DNA of 46,003 nucleotides from assembly GCF_000815465.1 (NCBI RefSeq), contig NZ_JSWE01000146.1, positions 1 to 46,003 of the forward strand, given 5' to 3'. This stretch comes from Candidatus Jidaibacter acanthamoeba. GTDB lineage: Bacteria > Pseudomonadota > Alphaproteobacteria > Rickettsiales > Midichloriaceae. Shown here one piece after another: positions 1-7,637 of the stretch. Numbering within the stretch: the first letter of the stretch is position 1; each line of letters opens with the position of its first letter. The notes below the pieces were generated by a model. The model worked only from the letters and a program-made list of their open reading frames with translations, was not told the origin of the DNA and ran no database searches. Made by a program: the position numbers and the translations under genes.

Positions 1-191
1 TAAAATGGAAAACCAAAGATGCTATGGGTTATCATAGTTATAAAACAGCTTATAATACCATTCGAGGGATTGAGACAATCAATATGTTATTCAAGGGGCA
101 GCTTTATCACTTACTTAAGAGCTCTGCTATAAATATTAAATACTTTGTTGAAAGGCAATTTAACTTACCTACCCCTGCTTATATTTTCTAA
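1..191 (+). pseudogene. IS6-family transposase, C-terminal end only
   Basis: An open frame enters from the left edge and stops at 189-191. It encodes about 62 residues, beginning KWKTKDAMGYHSYKTAYNTI and including RGIETINMLFKGQL. The pattern G(Y/F)xSxxxAxxTxxGIExxxMxxKGQL is the characteristic C-terminus of IS6/IS26-family DDE transposases, around the last catalytic-domain helix. Because the window begins inside the gene, I cannot tell whether the upstream part is intact, so this may simply be a complete insertion sequence cut by the window edge. I see no terminal inverted repeat in the next 180 bases that I can pair. The family is fairly clear; its status as gene or remnant is open. Confidence 0.6.
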
Positions 192-373
192 AAAACCTCA
201 TAAAATTTTATAACTTCTTCCTTCAATTTTATTCTTTGCAACACAACCAAAAAAATATTGTTTATAGCTAATGACCTTGTTAGTATCTAAAGAGTATGTA
301 ATGGTTGAATAATAAAATTTAGGGTTTAAATTCAACATAAGCACAAAATATTTAAAATATAAGGGAGAGAATA

Positions 374-712
374 ATGCAAGCCTCAGGGTTGAATTATATT
401 AACAAAAACTTTTTAGTTAAGATTATTATGGTAATAATGCTGAGTATTTCTGCATTAATGCCTACTAATTCTTATGCACAAGGCGCAGATGATACAAAAA
501 TCACCGAAACATTGTGTAATGCCGTTAACCAACTTACAGGTAACATTGGTAGATCGATTGCTATTTTGATAGTTATATCTTTAGCTATCATGCTTTTCTT
601 AGGTAAAGTTACCTGGGGTGTGGCAATTGCAGTTGGAGTCGGTATGGGTATTTTATTCGGAGCACCGGATGTTGTACAGCTTCTCTCCGGGGGCACGGCT
701 TGTAAAGGCTAA
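374..712 (+). CDS. virB2: VirB2/TrbC-like type IV secretion pilin subunit
   Basis: The protein is 112 residues. It has an N-terminal signal peptide (hydrophobic stretch about 15-32, ending TNSYAQG), a short soluble segment with one Cys (LCNAV), and two hydrophobic helices at about 61-77 and 80-97 around a KVTWG turn. This is the usual layout of VirB2/TrbC major pilins, which are cleaved, inserted in the inner membrane and polymerised into the P-type T4SS pilus. GGGAGA lies 7 bases before the ATG and supports the start. No other vir genes are adjacent. Dispersed and multiple virB2 copies are known in Rickettsiales, so an orphan pilin gene is plausible. It is followed at once by a terminator, so it is probably monocistronic. 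The neighbouring IS6 fragment suggests local rearrangement. Confidence 0.8.
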   Translation: MQASGLNYINKNFLVKIIMVIMLSISALMPTNSYAQGADDTKITETLCNAVNQLTGNIGRSIAILIVISLAIMLFLGKVTWGVAIAVGVGMGILFGAPDVVQLLSGGTACKG

Positions 713-736
713 TTAGTTTTACACAACTCTTAAGAG

Positions 737-764
737 GCCTTTAGTAAATCTAAAGGCTTTTTTT
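737..764 (+). terminator. Rho-independent terminator after virB2
   Basis: GCCTTTAG (737-744) pairs perfectly with CTAAAGGC (750-757) around the loop TAAAT and is followed by seven T. It lies 25 bases after the virB2 stop. Confidence 0.85.
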
Positions 765-826
765 ATTGACTAAACACACAAAGTAACTAATATTGTTTCA
801 CAAATTTCAATTGGTTTAAAAAAACA

Positions 827-997
827 ATGGCAAAGAAAAATATAGTACTGATCAAACTTGCGAGCAGTGAAGGTACAGGTTCTTTTTTTGTAAAAAAGAA
901 AAACCCGAAAAAATTGACTAAAAAACTTAATTTTAAAAAATACGATCCTAAATTAAGAAAGCACGTACTCTTTGAAGAGAAAAAACTAAGTAGCTAA
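827..997 (+). CDS. rpmG: 50S ribosomal protein L33
   Basis: A 56-residue basic protein starts [20 protein letters not shown] and continues with [33 protein letters not shown]. This is the full L33 pattern: an N-terminal beta strand with the S(S/T)xGTG(S/F)FY-like turn, a KNP(R/K)K motif, and the C-terminal KYDPxxRKHVxFxExK signature. It is a non-Cys L33, lacking the zinc ribbon cysteines. L33 sits near the E site of the large subunit. The stop lies 4 bases before the GTG of lolD, so the two are probably co-transcribed. Length matches the family. Confidence 0.93.
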   Translation: MAKKNIVLIKLASSEGTGSFFVKKKNPKKLTKKLNFKKYDPKLRKHVLFEEKKLSS

Positions 998-1001
998 GTG
1001 A

Positions 1002-1670
1002 GTGACTCTTCTTCGCTTAGAAAATATCAGTAAAACTTTTAAGCAAGGTGAATCAAGCTTAGGAGTATTAGATGATATTACATTCACTCTTGAAGAAGGT
1101 GAGATTATAGCTTTAGTCGGCCCGTCAGGTTCCGGCAAAAGTACTTTTTTATCTATTGCAGGCCTGCTTGAAAACCCGTCTTCGGGCAAGATATATTTTA
1201 ATGACCAGGATTGCTCTAAAAGCTCTGATAGATTAAGAACTAAAATTCGTCGGGAAAGCCTCGGATTTATTTACCAATTCCATCATTTACTTCCTGAATT
1301 TACCGCATTAGAAAATGTGATGATACCCGGAATGCTATTAGACAAAAGCGAGAATGAAGTAAAGGAAGAAGCAATTATACTCTTAGAATCTTTAGGGCTT
1401 AAGGAGCGGTTAAGCAGTATGCCTTCCGAGCTTTCAGGCGGAGAACAGCAGAGAGTCGCCATTGCGAGAAGCTTAATTAATAAGCCGCAATTAATACTGG
1501 CTGACGAACCTACCGGAAATCTGGATAATGCGAACGCTGAAAAAGTAATTAATATAATTATAAAACAAGCTAGAGAAAGGAAATTATCTGCAATTATCGT
1601 TACACATAATGTTGAACTTGCAGGAAAAACTGATAAAGTCATGACTATAAGAGACGGTAAAATTTTTTAA
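1002..1670 (+). CDS. lolD: LolD, lipoprotein-releasing ABC transporter ATPase
   Basis: The 222-residue ABC ATPase has Walker A GPSGSGKS (about 39-46), the Q-loop as FIYQFHHLLPEFTALENVMIP, signature LSGGEQQRVAIARSL (about 143-157), Walker B LILADEPTGNLD and the H-loop VTHN. The FxxQFHHLLPEFTALENV stretch and TGNLD are typical of the MacB/LolD/FtsE branch, and LolD is the best fit. It powers the LolCDE complex that extracts lipoproteins from the inner membrane for the Lol route. The partner permease LolC/E is not in this window. The start is GTG at 1002. I see no strong Shine-Dalgarno, consistent with coupling to rpmG four bases upstream. Confidence 0.87.
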   Translation: MTLLRLENISKTFKQGESSLGVLDDITFTLEEGEIIALVGPSGSGKSTFLSIAGLLENPSSGKIYFNDQDCSKSSDRLRTKIRRESLGFIYQFHHLLPEFTALENVMIPGMLLDKSENEVKEEAIILLESLGLKERLSSMPSELSGGEQQRVAIARSLINKPQLILADEPTGNLDNANAEKVINIIIKQARERKLSAIIVTHNVELAGKTDKVMTIRDGKIF

Positions 1671-1683
1671 TTAAGAGTTAATA

Positions 1684-2700
1684 GTGACTCAATCAAACAG
1701 ATTCTATAACCCGCAAAGTGAAGAAAATGAATTAACTTTAAGGCCTAAAAAGCTTAATGAGTTCATTGGCCAGCATGATTTAAAGAAAAATTTATCGATT
1801 TTCATAAATGCGACTAAAGCTAGAGGTGAGGCTTTGGATCATGTGCTTTTTTATGGCCCTCCCGGGCTTGGAAAGACCACATTATCGCAAATAATTGCCA
1901 ATGAGCTGGAAGTGGGCGTGAAGATGTCATCGGGCCCTGTTCTTACTAAATCCGGGGATCTTGCGGCAATCCTTACCAATCTACAAGAAAATGATGTTTT
2001 GTTTATTGATGAAATTCACAGGCTTCCCAGCGCAGTTGAAGAAGTTTTATATTCAGCAATGGAAGACTTCTATATTGATATAATTATCGGTGAAGGGCCG
2101 GCGGCAAGAGCAGTTAAAATATCTTTGCCGAAATTTACTTTAGTTGGAGCAACGACGAGATTAGGACTACTTACCAATCCTTTAAAAGATAGATTCGGAA
2201 TACCGCTTAAGTTAGATTTTTATAACCTAGAAGAGTTGGTAAAAGTGGTGGAAAGAGGAGCAGTTTTATATAACATCAATATTGACGTGCAAGCTGCATT
2301 TGAACTTGCTAAGCGCTCAAGAGGCACTCCCAGAATTGCTATGAGATTACTGAAAAGAGTTCGGGATTTTGCCGAGCATTTAAAGAGTGCTAAAGTCGGA
2401 CTTGAAGAAATTAAAGAAACTTTAAACAGCTTAGATATCGATGAATTCGGTTTAGATAAATTAGATAGAAAGTATATAAATTATATTGCTGAAAATTATA
2501 AAGGCGGGCCGGTCGGAATTGAAACTATAGCTGCCGGTTTATCGGAAGATAAGGATACATTAGAAGATACCATAGAGCCTTATCTGCTACAGATCGGTTT
2601 TTTAGCAAGAACACCTAGAGGAAGAATGTTAACCGAAGCTTGCTTAAAGCATTTAGGTGCTCCCTATCAATCACTTATTCAAAAACAATTAGAGATTTAA
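1684..2700 (+). CDS. ruvB: RuvB, Holliday junction branch migration helicase
   Basis: The protein is 338 residues, the normal RuvB length. It opens with the family start [12 protein letters not shown], then Walker [11 protein letters not shown] (about 59-68), Walker [10 protein letters not shown], sensor 1 VGATTR, the arginine-finger region DRFGI, and the C-terminal winged helix with [15 protein letters not shown] and RTPRGR. RuvB forms the hexameric AAA+ motor that, with RuvA, drives branch migration of recombination intermediates resolved by RuvC. The start is GTG at 1684, 13 bases after lolD. ruvA and ruvC are not alongside; instead ruvB closes a small rpmG-lolD-ruvB cluster that ends in a hairpin terminator. 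Confidence 0.95.
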   Translation: MTQSNRFYNPQSEENELTLRPKKLNEFIGQHDLKKNLSIFINATKARGEALDHVLFYGPPGLGKTTLSQIIANELEVGVKMSSGPVLTKSGDLAAILTNLQENDVLFIDEIHRLPSAVEEVLYSAMEDFYIDIIIGEGPAARAVKISLPKFTLVGATTRLGLLTNPLKDRFGIPLKLDFYNLEELVKVVERGAVLYNINIDVQAAFELAKRSRGTPRIAMRLLKRVRDFAEHLKSAKVGLEEIKETLNSLDIDEFGLDKLDRKYINYIAENYKGGPVGIETIAAGLSEDKDTLEDTIEPYLLQIGFLARTPRGRMLTEACLKHLGAPYQSLIQKQLEI

Positions 2701-2720
2701 AAAATCAAACCAAATAAAAA

Positions 2721-2746
2721 AGGGATACTTAATATCCCTCTTTTTT
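2721..2746 (+). terminator. Rho-independent terminator after ruvB
   Basis: AGGGATA (2721-2727) pairs with TATCCCT (2733-2739), loop CTTAA, followed by C and six T. An A-run before the stem would also allow weak function on the other strand, where the small - strand gene 2768-2920 ends. Confidence 0.85.
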
Positions 2747-2767
2747 AAAAGCCTGTTTATATATTAA

Positions 2768-2920
2768 TTAGTTGCTTTCAACAGATGTATTGGTATCTCC
2801 GTGACCGCTTTGTTGGCCTTCCTCGGCAGCAGATTGTGCGGAAGCATGAGATTCGCAGGCAACTGCTTTAGATGCTATGCCTAAAACTAAAGATAAGGTA
2901 GCAACTTGTAAAAATGTCAT
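2768..2920 (-). CDS. Small secreted peptide, 50 residues, unknown function
   Basis: A short - strand frame starts with ATG at 2918-2920, preceded by GGAG six bases upstream, and stops at 2768-2770. The product starts MTFLQVATLSLVLGIASKAV and then reads ACESHASAQSAAEEGQQSGH with a short polar tail ending in SN. The N-terminus has a hydrophobic core and an AxA-like site (SKAVA), so a Sec signal peptide with a mature peptide of only about 30 residues is likely. It has one Cys near the predicted mature N-terminus, but the preceding residues (KAVA-C) are not a good lipobox. It sits 15 bases downstream of the next - strand gene (end 2936), which is also exported, so the two may be co-transcribed. 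I do not recognise the family. Confidence 0.55.
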   Translation of the reverse strand: MTFLQVATLSLVLGIASKAVACESHASAQSAAEEGQQSGHGDTNTSVESN

Positions 2921-2935
2921 ATGATTCTCCGTTTA

Positions 2936-3583
2936 TTAATAACGTTTATATTTATTAACTCCCTCAAGAGTTAAATTAAAATTATATGTAACCGGAACAT
3001 TAATGGTTTCAGTGTATGCGGAAATTAAAAGGTTTTTTTCCTTTTTGTCCAGAATATTTCTTAAAGAAGAATCAAATTCATTCAAATTGTTGTTAGGAAA
3101 ATACATATAACTTTCAAACGGTAAAAAGTCAGGGTGCTTAACTTTAAAATGTATACGTGGAGCTTGCTTATCAACAACACCGGGGAATATGGTAAAAAAA
3201 TTATATTGCCCTAGGTTGTTAGTGATTGCAGTTCCGGTATAGGCAAAGTTTTTATCGATCTTGTTACTTGCCAGAACTATATTGCCTGATGCATCCGCCT
3301 GCCAAATTTCAACTACCGCTTCAGCTACCGGTACGCAATTACTATCTAAAATTTTTCCGGTAATATTAATAAATTCACCTTCTGCAAAATCAGGTGAACC
3401 TACCTTTTTTCTTAAATTATTATTTTTAATAATTTTCCCTTCAAACGGAGTATCATCCCAAATTGACGGAGTTAACGGGCACTGAGTATTAAACTGTGCA
3501 TCAAAATTACTATAGGCTTCCTTAGCTATATTTAGCTGTATTAAAAATGCTGCTGCAAATATACAGTAATTAACCTTTAGCAT
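2936..3583 (-). CDS. Exported intradiol ring-cleavage dioxygenase-like protein, iron site degenerate
   Basis: The 215-residue protein has an N-terminal signal-like segment (about 4-20). The intradiol dioxygenase fold is shown by GKILDSNCVPVAEAVVEIWQ (76-95), ADASGN, then TNNLGQYNFFTIFPG (121-135) and RIHFKVKHPDFLPF (143-156). Catalytic members cleave catechol or protocatechuate using Fe(III) bound by two Tyr and an HxH pair. By my manual alignment the PGxY tyrosine is Val137, the first His of HIH is Arg143, and the earlier Tyr position is not Tyr either; only His145 remains. It may therefore be a fold relic with a binding role rather than a ring-cleaving enzyme. Its start overlaps the end of elbB by 7 bases, suggesting translational coupling. 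Confidence 0.72.
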   Translation of the reverse strand: MLKVNYCIFAAAFLIQLNIAKEAYSNFDAQFNTQCPLTPSIWDDTPFEGKIIKNNNLRKKVGSPDFAEGEFINITGKILDSNCVPVAEAVVEIWQADASGNIVLASNKIDKNFAYTGTAITNNLGQYNFFTIFPGVVDKQAPRIHFKVKHPDFLPFESYMYFPNNNLNEFDSSLRNILDKKEKNLLISAYTETINVPVTYNFNLTLEGVNKYKRY

Positions 3584-4224
3584 ATTTCCACCACCTTTTT
3601 TACTAATTGTTCAATTCCCCTAGCTACCCTTGATATTCTTTCATTTCTCATATATGCCGGAGTAGATACTATCTTGTTTTTCTCATCATATACACATGAT
3701 TCAGTCGGGCAAACTTCTTGCTCGGCTGAAAAGGCAGTAAGCAGATTATTTTCTTCGCCCAAGGTAAGTTTTACTTTATAAGAATCTTTTACTGCTTGAG
3801 CTACTACTGCGGGAGCAATGCATATTGCCCCTATCGGTTTTTTATCTCTTATGAAATCATTAATTATATTCTTCACTTCAGGTATGGCTTCCCCCTTCTC
3901 GCCTTTTTGTGCAATATCCGCTAAATTTTTAGCCACTCCGTACCCGCCCGGAATAATGAGTGCATTAAAATCTTTACTTTTTAATTTATCCAGAGCGCTA
4001 ATTTCTCCCCTCGCTATTCTTGCAGCTTCAACTAATAAATTTCTACTTTCATTCATCACGCTCCCATCAAGATGATTAATAACATCATACTGTTTAACAT
4101 TCGGAGCAAATATCGTTACCTTTACATTATGCTTATCAAGCTCAAGCAGGGTTAGAACGGATTCCCTGATTTCAGAACCATCCTGATGGCCGCATCCGGC
4201 TAAAATCATGGCAATTTTTTTCAT
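3577..4224 (-). CDS. elbB: ElbB, DJ-1/PfpI-family glyoxalase-like protein
   Basis: The 215-residue protein begins KKIAMILAGCGHQDGSEIRE, the characteristic ElbB N-terminus (the family pattern is VL(S/A)GCGxxDGxEIxE). DVINHLDG, SRNLLVEAARIARG, ALIIPGGYGVAKNL and a nucleophile-elbow Cys in GAICIAPAVVAQ complete the match. ElbB (also called SCRP-27A, or isoprenoid biosynthesis protein with amidotransferase-like domain) belongs to the DJ-1/PfpI superfamily and has been reported to have weak glyoxalase activity; its physiological role is poorly defined. The length fits the family. The downstream dioxygenase-like gene overlaps its end. Upstream, the 4225-4351 gap separates it from a divergent unknown gene. 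Confidence 0.9.
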   Translation of the reverse strand: MKKIAMILAGCGHQDGSEIRESVLTLLELDKHNVKVTIFAPNVKQYDVINHLDGSVMNESRNLLVEAARIARGEISALDKLKSKDFNALIIPGGYGVAKNLADIAQKGEKGEAIPEVKNIINDFIRDKKPIGAICIAPAVVAQAVKDSYKVKLTLGEENNLLTAFSAEQEVCPTESCVYDEKNKIVSTPAYMRNERISRVARGIEQLVKKVVEIC

Positions 4225-4254
4225 ACATTACCTTTATTAATATTTAAGGAGATT

Positions 4255-4281
4255 TTGACAATCATTCTTATACTATATAAT
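4255..4281 (+). promoter_or_regulatory. Candidate sigma70-type promoter for the 4352 gene
   Basis: A perfect TTGACA (4255-4260) and a perfect TATAAT (4276-4281) are separated by 15 bases, two shorter than optimal. They lie about 70 bases upstream of the + strand ATG at 4352, in the divergent gap with elbB. The hexamers are strong; the short spacer lowers confidence. Confidence 0.4.
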
Positions 4282-4351
4282 TTATGTTTAAAAATGAAAA
4301 TACCGATTATATAATAAAATGATATAGCAAAATGTTTTTTACACTAATTGC

Positions 4352-4975
4352 ATGAGTCAAAAACCTGATAACCCCTCGGATGATAAAAAAACTATCAACA
4401 ATATGGATTTAGAATCCCTTATTAAATTAATTAATATTGCTTATGACCTTAAAAAGGCTTTCTCAAAAGGAACTGAGGTAGGCTCTCAAGAGATTGTGGT
4501 GGATATCAGCTTAATGGCTATGCTATTTGAATATATGGTTCTTAACTTAGACGAAAAGAATATAGATCCTGAACTAATAGAGTTTTTAGAAAAGATTCTA
4601 GGAATTAAGAAGAAAAGAAAAAGAAAAAAAGAGCTTGTTAAGGGTGAAGAACAGCAGGAAGAAGATTTAGACTTAGAGCCTGAAGAGACGCAAGAAGTAG
4701 AGCTATCCAAGGAAGAAAAAGAAAGACGCTACAGACTTGCAATGTATGAGATATACAAAATATTAAATCCGCGTCAGCTAGCCGGGGAAACTTCATTAGA
4801 AAACTTTGTAAATAACGTTAAAACCAGAGGAGTGGAAGAAGCTATGAAATATGAGGGGGCGGAACATGCAAAAAACTTTAATAGTAATGAATTAGAAAAC
4901 CTGGAATCACATAAATTCGGATTCGTGCAAGCATTAGAAGCTCACGGAGCTAAAGGCGGAGGGAGAGGTTTGTAA
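4352..4975 (+). CDS. Hypothetical protein with charged central segment
   Basis: The 207-residue protein is unrecognised. An N-terminal helical part (about 15-88) includes LESLIKLINIAYDLKKAF and a short hydrophobic stretch (VVDISLMAMLFEYMVLNL). A strongly basic run (KKKRKRKKE, about 88-96) passes straight into an acidic run (about 100-125, rich in E, D and Q), and a mixed C-terminal part ends in GAKGGGRGL. It has no signal peptide or clear transmembrane segment. The basic cluster resembles a nuclear localisation signal, and an acidic low-complexity region follows it. Both are seen in host-directed proteins of intracellular bacteria, but that is only a suggestion. Its last 26 bases overlap the convergent gene 4950-5858. 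No Shine-Dalgarno is evident. Confidence 0.7.
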   Translation: MSQKPDNPSDDKKTINNMDLESLIKLINIAYDLKKAFSKGTEVGSQEIVVDISLMAMLFEYMVLNLDEKNIDPELIEFLEKILGIKKKRKRKKELVKGEEQQEEDLDLEPEETQEVELSKEEKERRYRLAMYEIYKILNPRQLAGETSLENFVNNVKTRGVEEAMKYEGAEHAKNFNSNELENLESHKFGFVQALEAHGAKGGGRGL

Positions 4976-5858
4976 TTTCTTTATTATTAACTATATCACT
5001 TACTTTATTTTCCGGGATTATAACTTTTATTTCGCCTTCTACTATTAAAGGGGTTTTCTTTTCCGTATGCTCCGAGGTTCCATATTGCCCGATGTTTTTT
5101 TGTTTACCGTTAACAATTGCATAATTAACCCAATCTAACCCATGCTGTATAGTATTTAAATTAATACTTGCATACCCTAAGGTTACTATAGCAGTTAAAG
5201 TTTCTAATATATCATTCAGTATTTTTTGTACTCTTGTTTCAATAAATTTCTCCCTGGTTAAAGGGGCTGCTTCAAGTTGAAACCAAGTAGCTGAAGGGTT
5301 ATTAGCAAACCCGAATAAGAATTCACTAAACATTTTACCTGCCGTTAATGAACGATCACTTTTACCATCTACTGTTCCGTTTTCTTTACACGACCCGTAG
5401 TGGGAAGAAATTCTTTCTTTAGTCAAACCGCTCTTTTCAAGATTTGCATAAAGCTCACCATTATCATTTATTTTAAAGTGCCCTCCCTTGAACCCTTCTT
5501 CCAACCCTGCTGAATTATGCTTCGTGCATGCAATCAGAATATCTAAAATAATATTAGCTTTTTTTAATGCTGCTGTATTTTCATGTTCAATTTCTTTTAA
5601 TTCATTTATGCTTTTATTTAAGCGTCCGGATTCAATTTTTAATCTGTGATTATTATTTTTTATTGGACTCTCATCTGAAATCTTTGTGAATGGAGCCACA
5701 AAATGAATGCATTTATATAAATGCTCGGAAAGCTCTTCATGAAATTTTAAATTTTCTAAGAATTGGGTTTTTATTTTCTCATCGATCAGTTTATCAGCTT
5801 TAACTTTTAGTTGGTTAACTAAATTCTTTATAATGCCTTGCTTTTCTAAACCATTCAT
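4950..5858 (-). CDS. Hypothetical protein, mostly helical, unknown function
   Basis: The 302-residue protein matches no family I recognise. The first third is helical and charged (for example LVNQLKVKADKLIDEKIKTQ and SINELKEIEHENTAALKKAN). The middle has a Gly/Ser-rich part with KSDRSLTAGKMFSEFLFGFA and TWFQLEAAPLTREKF, followed by a mildly hydrophobic helix ILETLTAIVTLGYASINL. There is no signal peptide. It overlaps the convergent 4352-4975 gene by 26 bases, and an inverted repeat lies 41 bases upstream of its start. No clear ribosome binding site is visible before the ATG. It may be lineage-specific. Confidence 0.65.
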   Translation of the reverse strand: MNGLEKQGIIKNLVNQLKVKADKLIDEKIKTQFLENLKFHEELSEHLYKCIHFVAPFTKISDESPIKNNNHRLKIESGRLNKSINELKEIEHENTAALKKANIILDILIACTKHNSAGLEEGFKGGHFKINDNGELYANLEKSGLTKERISSHYGSCKENGTVDGKSDRSLTAGKMFSEFLFGFANNPSATWFQLEAAPLTREKFIETRVQKILNDILETLTAIVTLGYASINLNTIQHGLDWVNYAIVNGKQKNIGQYGTSEHTEKKTPLIVEGEIKVIIPENKVSDIVNNKEITNLSLRL

Positions 5859-5898
5859 AGTGCAACCAAAAAATACATATTGGCACTACTATAAATAT

Positions 5899-5925
5899 AA
5901 CAAGTTAACAAACAGTTAACTTGTT
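5899..5925. terminator. 11-bp perfect inverted repeat between bamF and the 302-residue gene
   Basis: AACAAGTTAAC (5899-5909) and GTTAACTTGTT (5915-5925) form a perfect 11-bp stem with a 5-base loop. It lies 30 bases beyond the bamF stop and just upstream of the next - strand start. It could end bamF transcription, although neither side has a long T-run. It could equally be an operator for the 302-residue gene. Confidence 0.4.
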
Positions 5926-5954
5926 TGGTTGATTCGATGCTACATATAAAAAAG

Positions 5955-6461
5955 TTAACCGAAGAGTTTACTAAAGCCGGATTTTTGCTTTAAATTTTTA
6001 ACTTCACCTTCGTTAACGGGCTTGCCTTCTTTAAGGTTTTTAGAGATTCTTTCCTTCTCTAATTCAGCATCTACCACCGGTTCTTTGCCGCTTTCATCAT
6101 TTAATGATCCTATAGTTTTTCTGATAAACCCACGATTTTCCGTAGTATCTTGTTTGCCTAAAGCTTCATTATCTATTGATTCTTTAACCGCACTTTTTGT
6201 TGCCGAGGTAGAAACCGCATTAAGCAATCGGCTTTCCTCTACTGTGTATTTAGCAGCATTTTCGGAATTCCTTCTGGGTAATGCTCTTTTATCCACGCCC
6301 GGTTCATTTAAATTAAATTCGGGAGGTATGCTTAAGGGAGGATAAGAGACTACGGTAAACTCATCCGGGCCTTCTTTTCTAAGCCCTAAGCTGGATTTAA
6401 CATCATTACTACAGCTAGTTAGAAGAATTAAAAACGGTATAGATAAAATTATTTTTTTCAT
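5955..6461 (-). CDS. BamF-like lipoprotein (DUF3035)
   Basis: The 168-residue protein has a lipoprotein signal: KKIILSIPFLILLTSC with a lipobox LLTSC, Cys at 16. The mature N-terminus reads LGLRKEGPDEFTVVSYPPLS then IPPEFNL, which is the DUF3035/BamF signature (LGL-x-K/R-x2-PDEF-x-V-x4-PLxIPPxFxL) found in alphaproteobacterial outer membranes. In Caulobacter BamF belongs to the BAM complex that inserts beta-barrel proteins. The C-terminal part is polar and Lys/Glu-rich, without a further recognisable domain. A separate promoter is likely because the + strand hemH diverges from it at 6547. I see no good Shine-Dalgarno. Confidence 0.78.
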   Translation of the reverse strand: MKKIILSIPFLILLTSCSNDVKSSLGLRKEGPDEFTVVSYPPLSIPPEFNLNEPGVDKRALPRRNSENAAKYTVEESRLLNAVSTSATKSAVKESIDNEALGKQDTTENRGFIRKTIGSLNDESGKEPVVDAELEKERISKNLKEGKPVNEGEVKNLKQKSGFSKLFG

Positions 6462-6546
6462 ATATATAAAATCTTAGCAAACTTTGCCTTATTTTCTACA
6501 GCGGTTTTTCGCTTTTTACAAGCATTTTTAAGGATATAAACTATAT

Positions 6547-7581
6547 ATGAATAAATTAAAGAAAGCAGTAGTATTATTTAACTTAGGGGGGCCTGATAGT
6601 TTAGATGCAGTGAAACCTTTTTTATTTAATTTGTTTTATGATAAAGCCATTTTAAATATCCCAAATCCTTTCAGATTTCTACTTGCCATATTTATTTCCT
6701 CACGGCGGGCGGAATACGCAAAGAAAATATATGAAAAAATAGGCGGCAAATCTCCTATCTTAGAACTGACAAAGCTACAGGCAGGCGCATTAGAATCAAG
6801 CTTGAATAAGGAGAGCAGCGATGAATTCAAAGTTTTTATTGCGATGAGATGCTGGCATCCTTTAACTGAAGATGTAGTAGAGAGAGTAAAAGAATTTAAT
6901 CCTGATGAAGTTATTTTACTTCCCCTTTATCCTCAATTTTCCACTACTACTACCGCCTCCTCAATTGCACTTTGGCATAAAACCGCAAAAAAACTTAACT
7001 TGCATGCGCTCTCTAAAACAGTTTGCTGCTATCCTCAAAATCAGGGGTTTATCGATGCATACGTTGATTTGACTCGAAAAACATATGAAGAAGCAGTTAA
7101 TATTGCACGTCCTATAATCCTATTTTCAGCACACGGCATCCCTCTTAATCGAGTTAAAACGGGGGATCCTTATGAATGGCAGGTAAACCAAACAGTAAAA
7201 GCAATTGTAGAAGGTTTGAATATAGAAAATTTAGACTATAAAATTTGCTATCAAAGTAAAGTGGGACCTCTGGAATGGCTTAAACCTGCCACCGAAGACG
7301 AGATAATAAAAGCAAGTAATGATAAGAAACCGATTGTTGTGGTGCCTATAGCGTTTGTTTCAGAACATTCGGAAACTATAGTTGAGTTGGATATGATGTA
7401 TAAGGAGTTGGCTGAACAAAACAACTGCCCCGGATATTTCAGAGTTGAAGCGGTTGGTACTCACCCTAAATTCATTATAGGCCTTACAGAACTCTGTCTA
7501 AATCAGGATAATAATTCATATATTAATAATATTATAAAAACATGCTCACAAAAATTTAGCAAATGTCCATGTTCTAATTAA
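6547..7581 (+). CDS. hemH: Ferrochelatase
   Basis: The 344-residue protein inserts Fe(II) into protoporphyrin IX, the last step of haem synthesis. It starts with KAVVLFNLGGPDSLDAVKPF, the family N-terminus (LLxNLGxPdxxxxVxxFL). YPQFSTTTTAS, the catalytic histidine in FSAHGIPLN (His of SAHG), YQSKVGPLEWLKP and the acidic-site region FVSEHSETIVELD follow in the expected order. The C-terminus is CSQKFSKCPCSN, with closely spaced cysteines. Some bacterial ferrochelatases carry a 2Fe-2S cluster on C-terminal cysteines, but I cannot assign one here. AAGGAT precedes the ATG. hemB lies at 37.8 kb, consistent with a de novo haem pathway spread through the genome. Confidence 0.95.
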   Translation: MNKLKKAVVLFNLGGPDSLDAVKPFLFNLFYDKAILNIPNPFRFLLAIFISSRRAEYAKKIYEKIGGKSPILELTKLQAGALESSLNKESSDEFKVFIAMRCWHPLTEDVVERVKEFNPDEVILLPLYPQFSTTTTASSIALWHKTAKKLNLHALSKTVCCYPQNQGFIDAYVDLTRKTYEEAVNIARPIILFSAHGIPLNRVKTGDPYEWQVNQTVKAIVEGLNIENLDYKICYQSKVGPLEWLKPATEDEIIKASNDKKPIVVVPIAFVSEHSETIVELDMMYKELAEQNNCPGYFRVEAVGTHPKFIIGLTELCLNQDNNSYINNIIKTCSQKFSKCPCSN

Positions 7582-7637
7582 TAATAATTAGTTTATTATA
7601 TAAAAAATTAATTATAATTATTACATACATCATAAAA

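Noticed and set aside
472-1642. Open frames opposite virB2 and lolD
   Set aside because: They are antisense shadows of well-supported genes, without ribosome binding sites or recognisable products.
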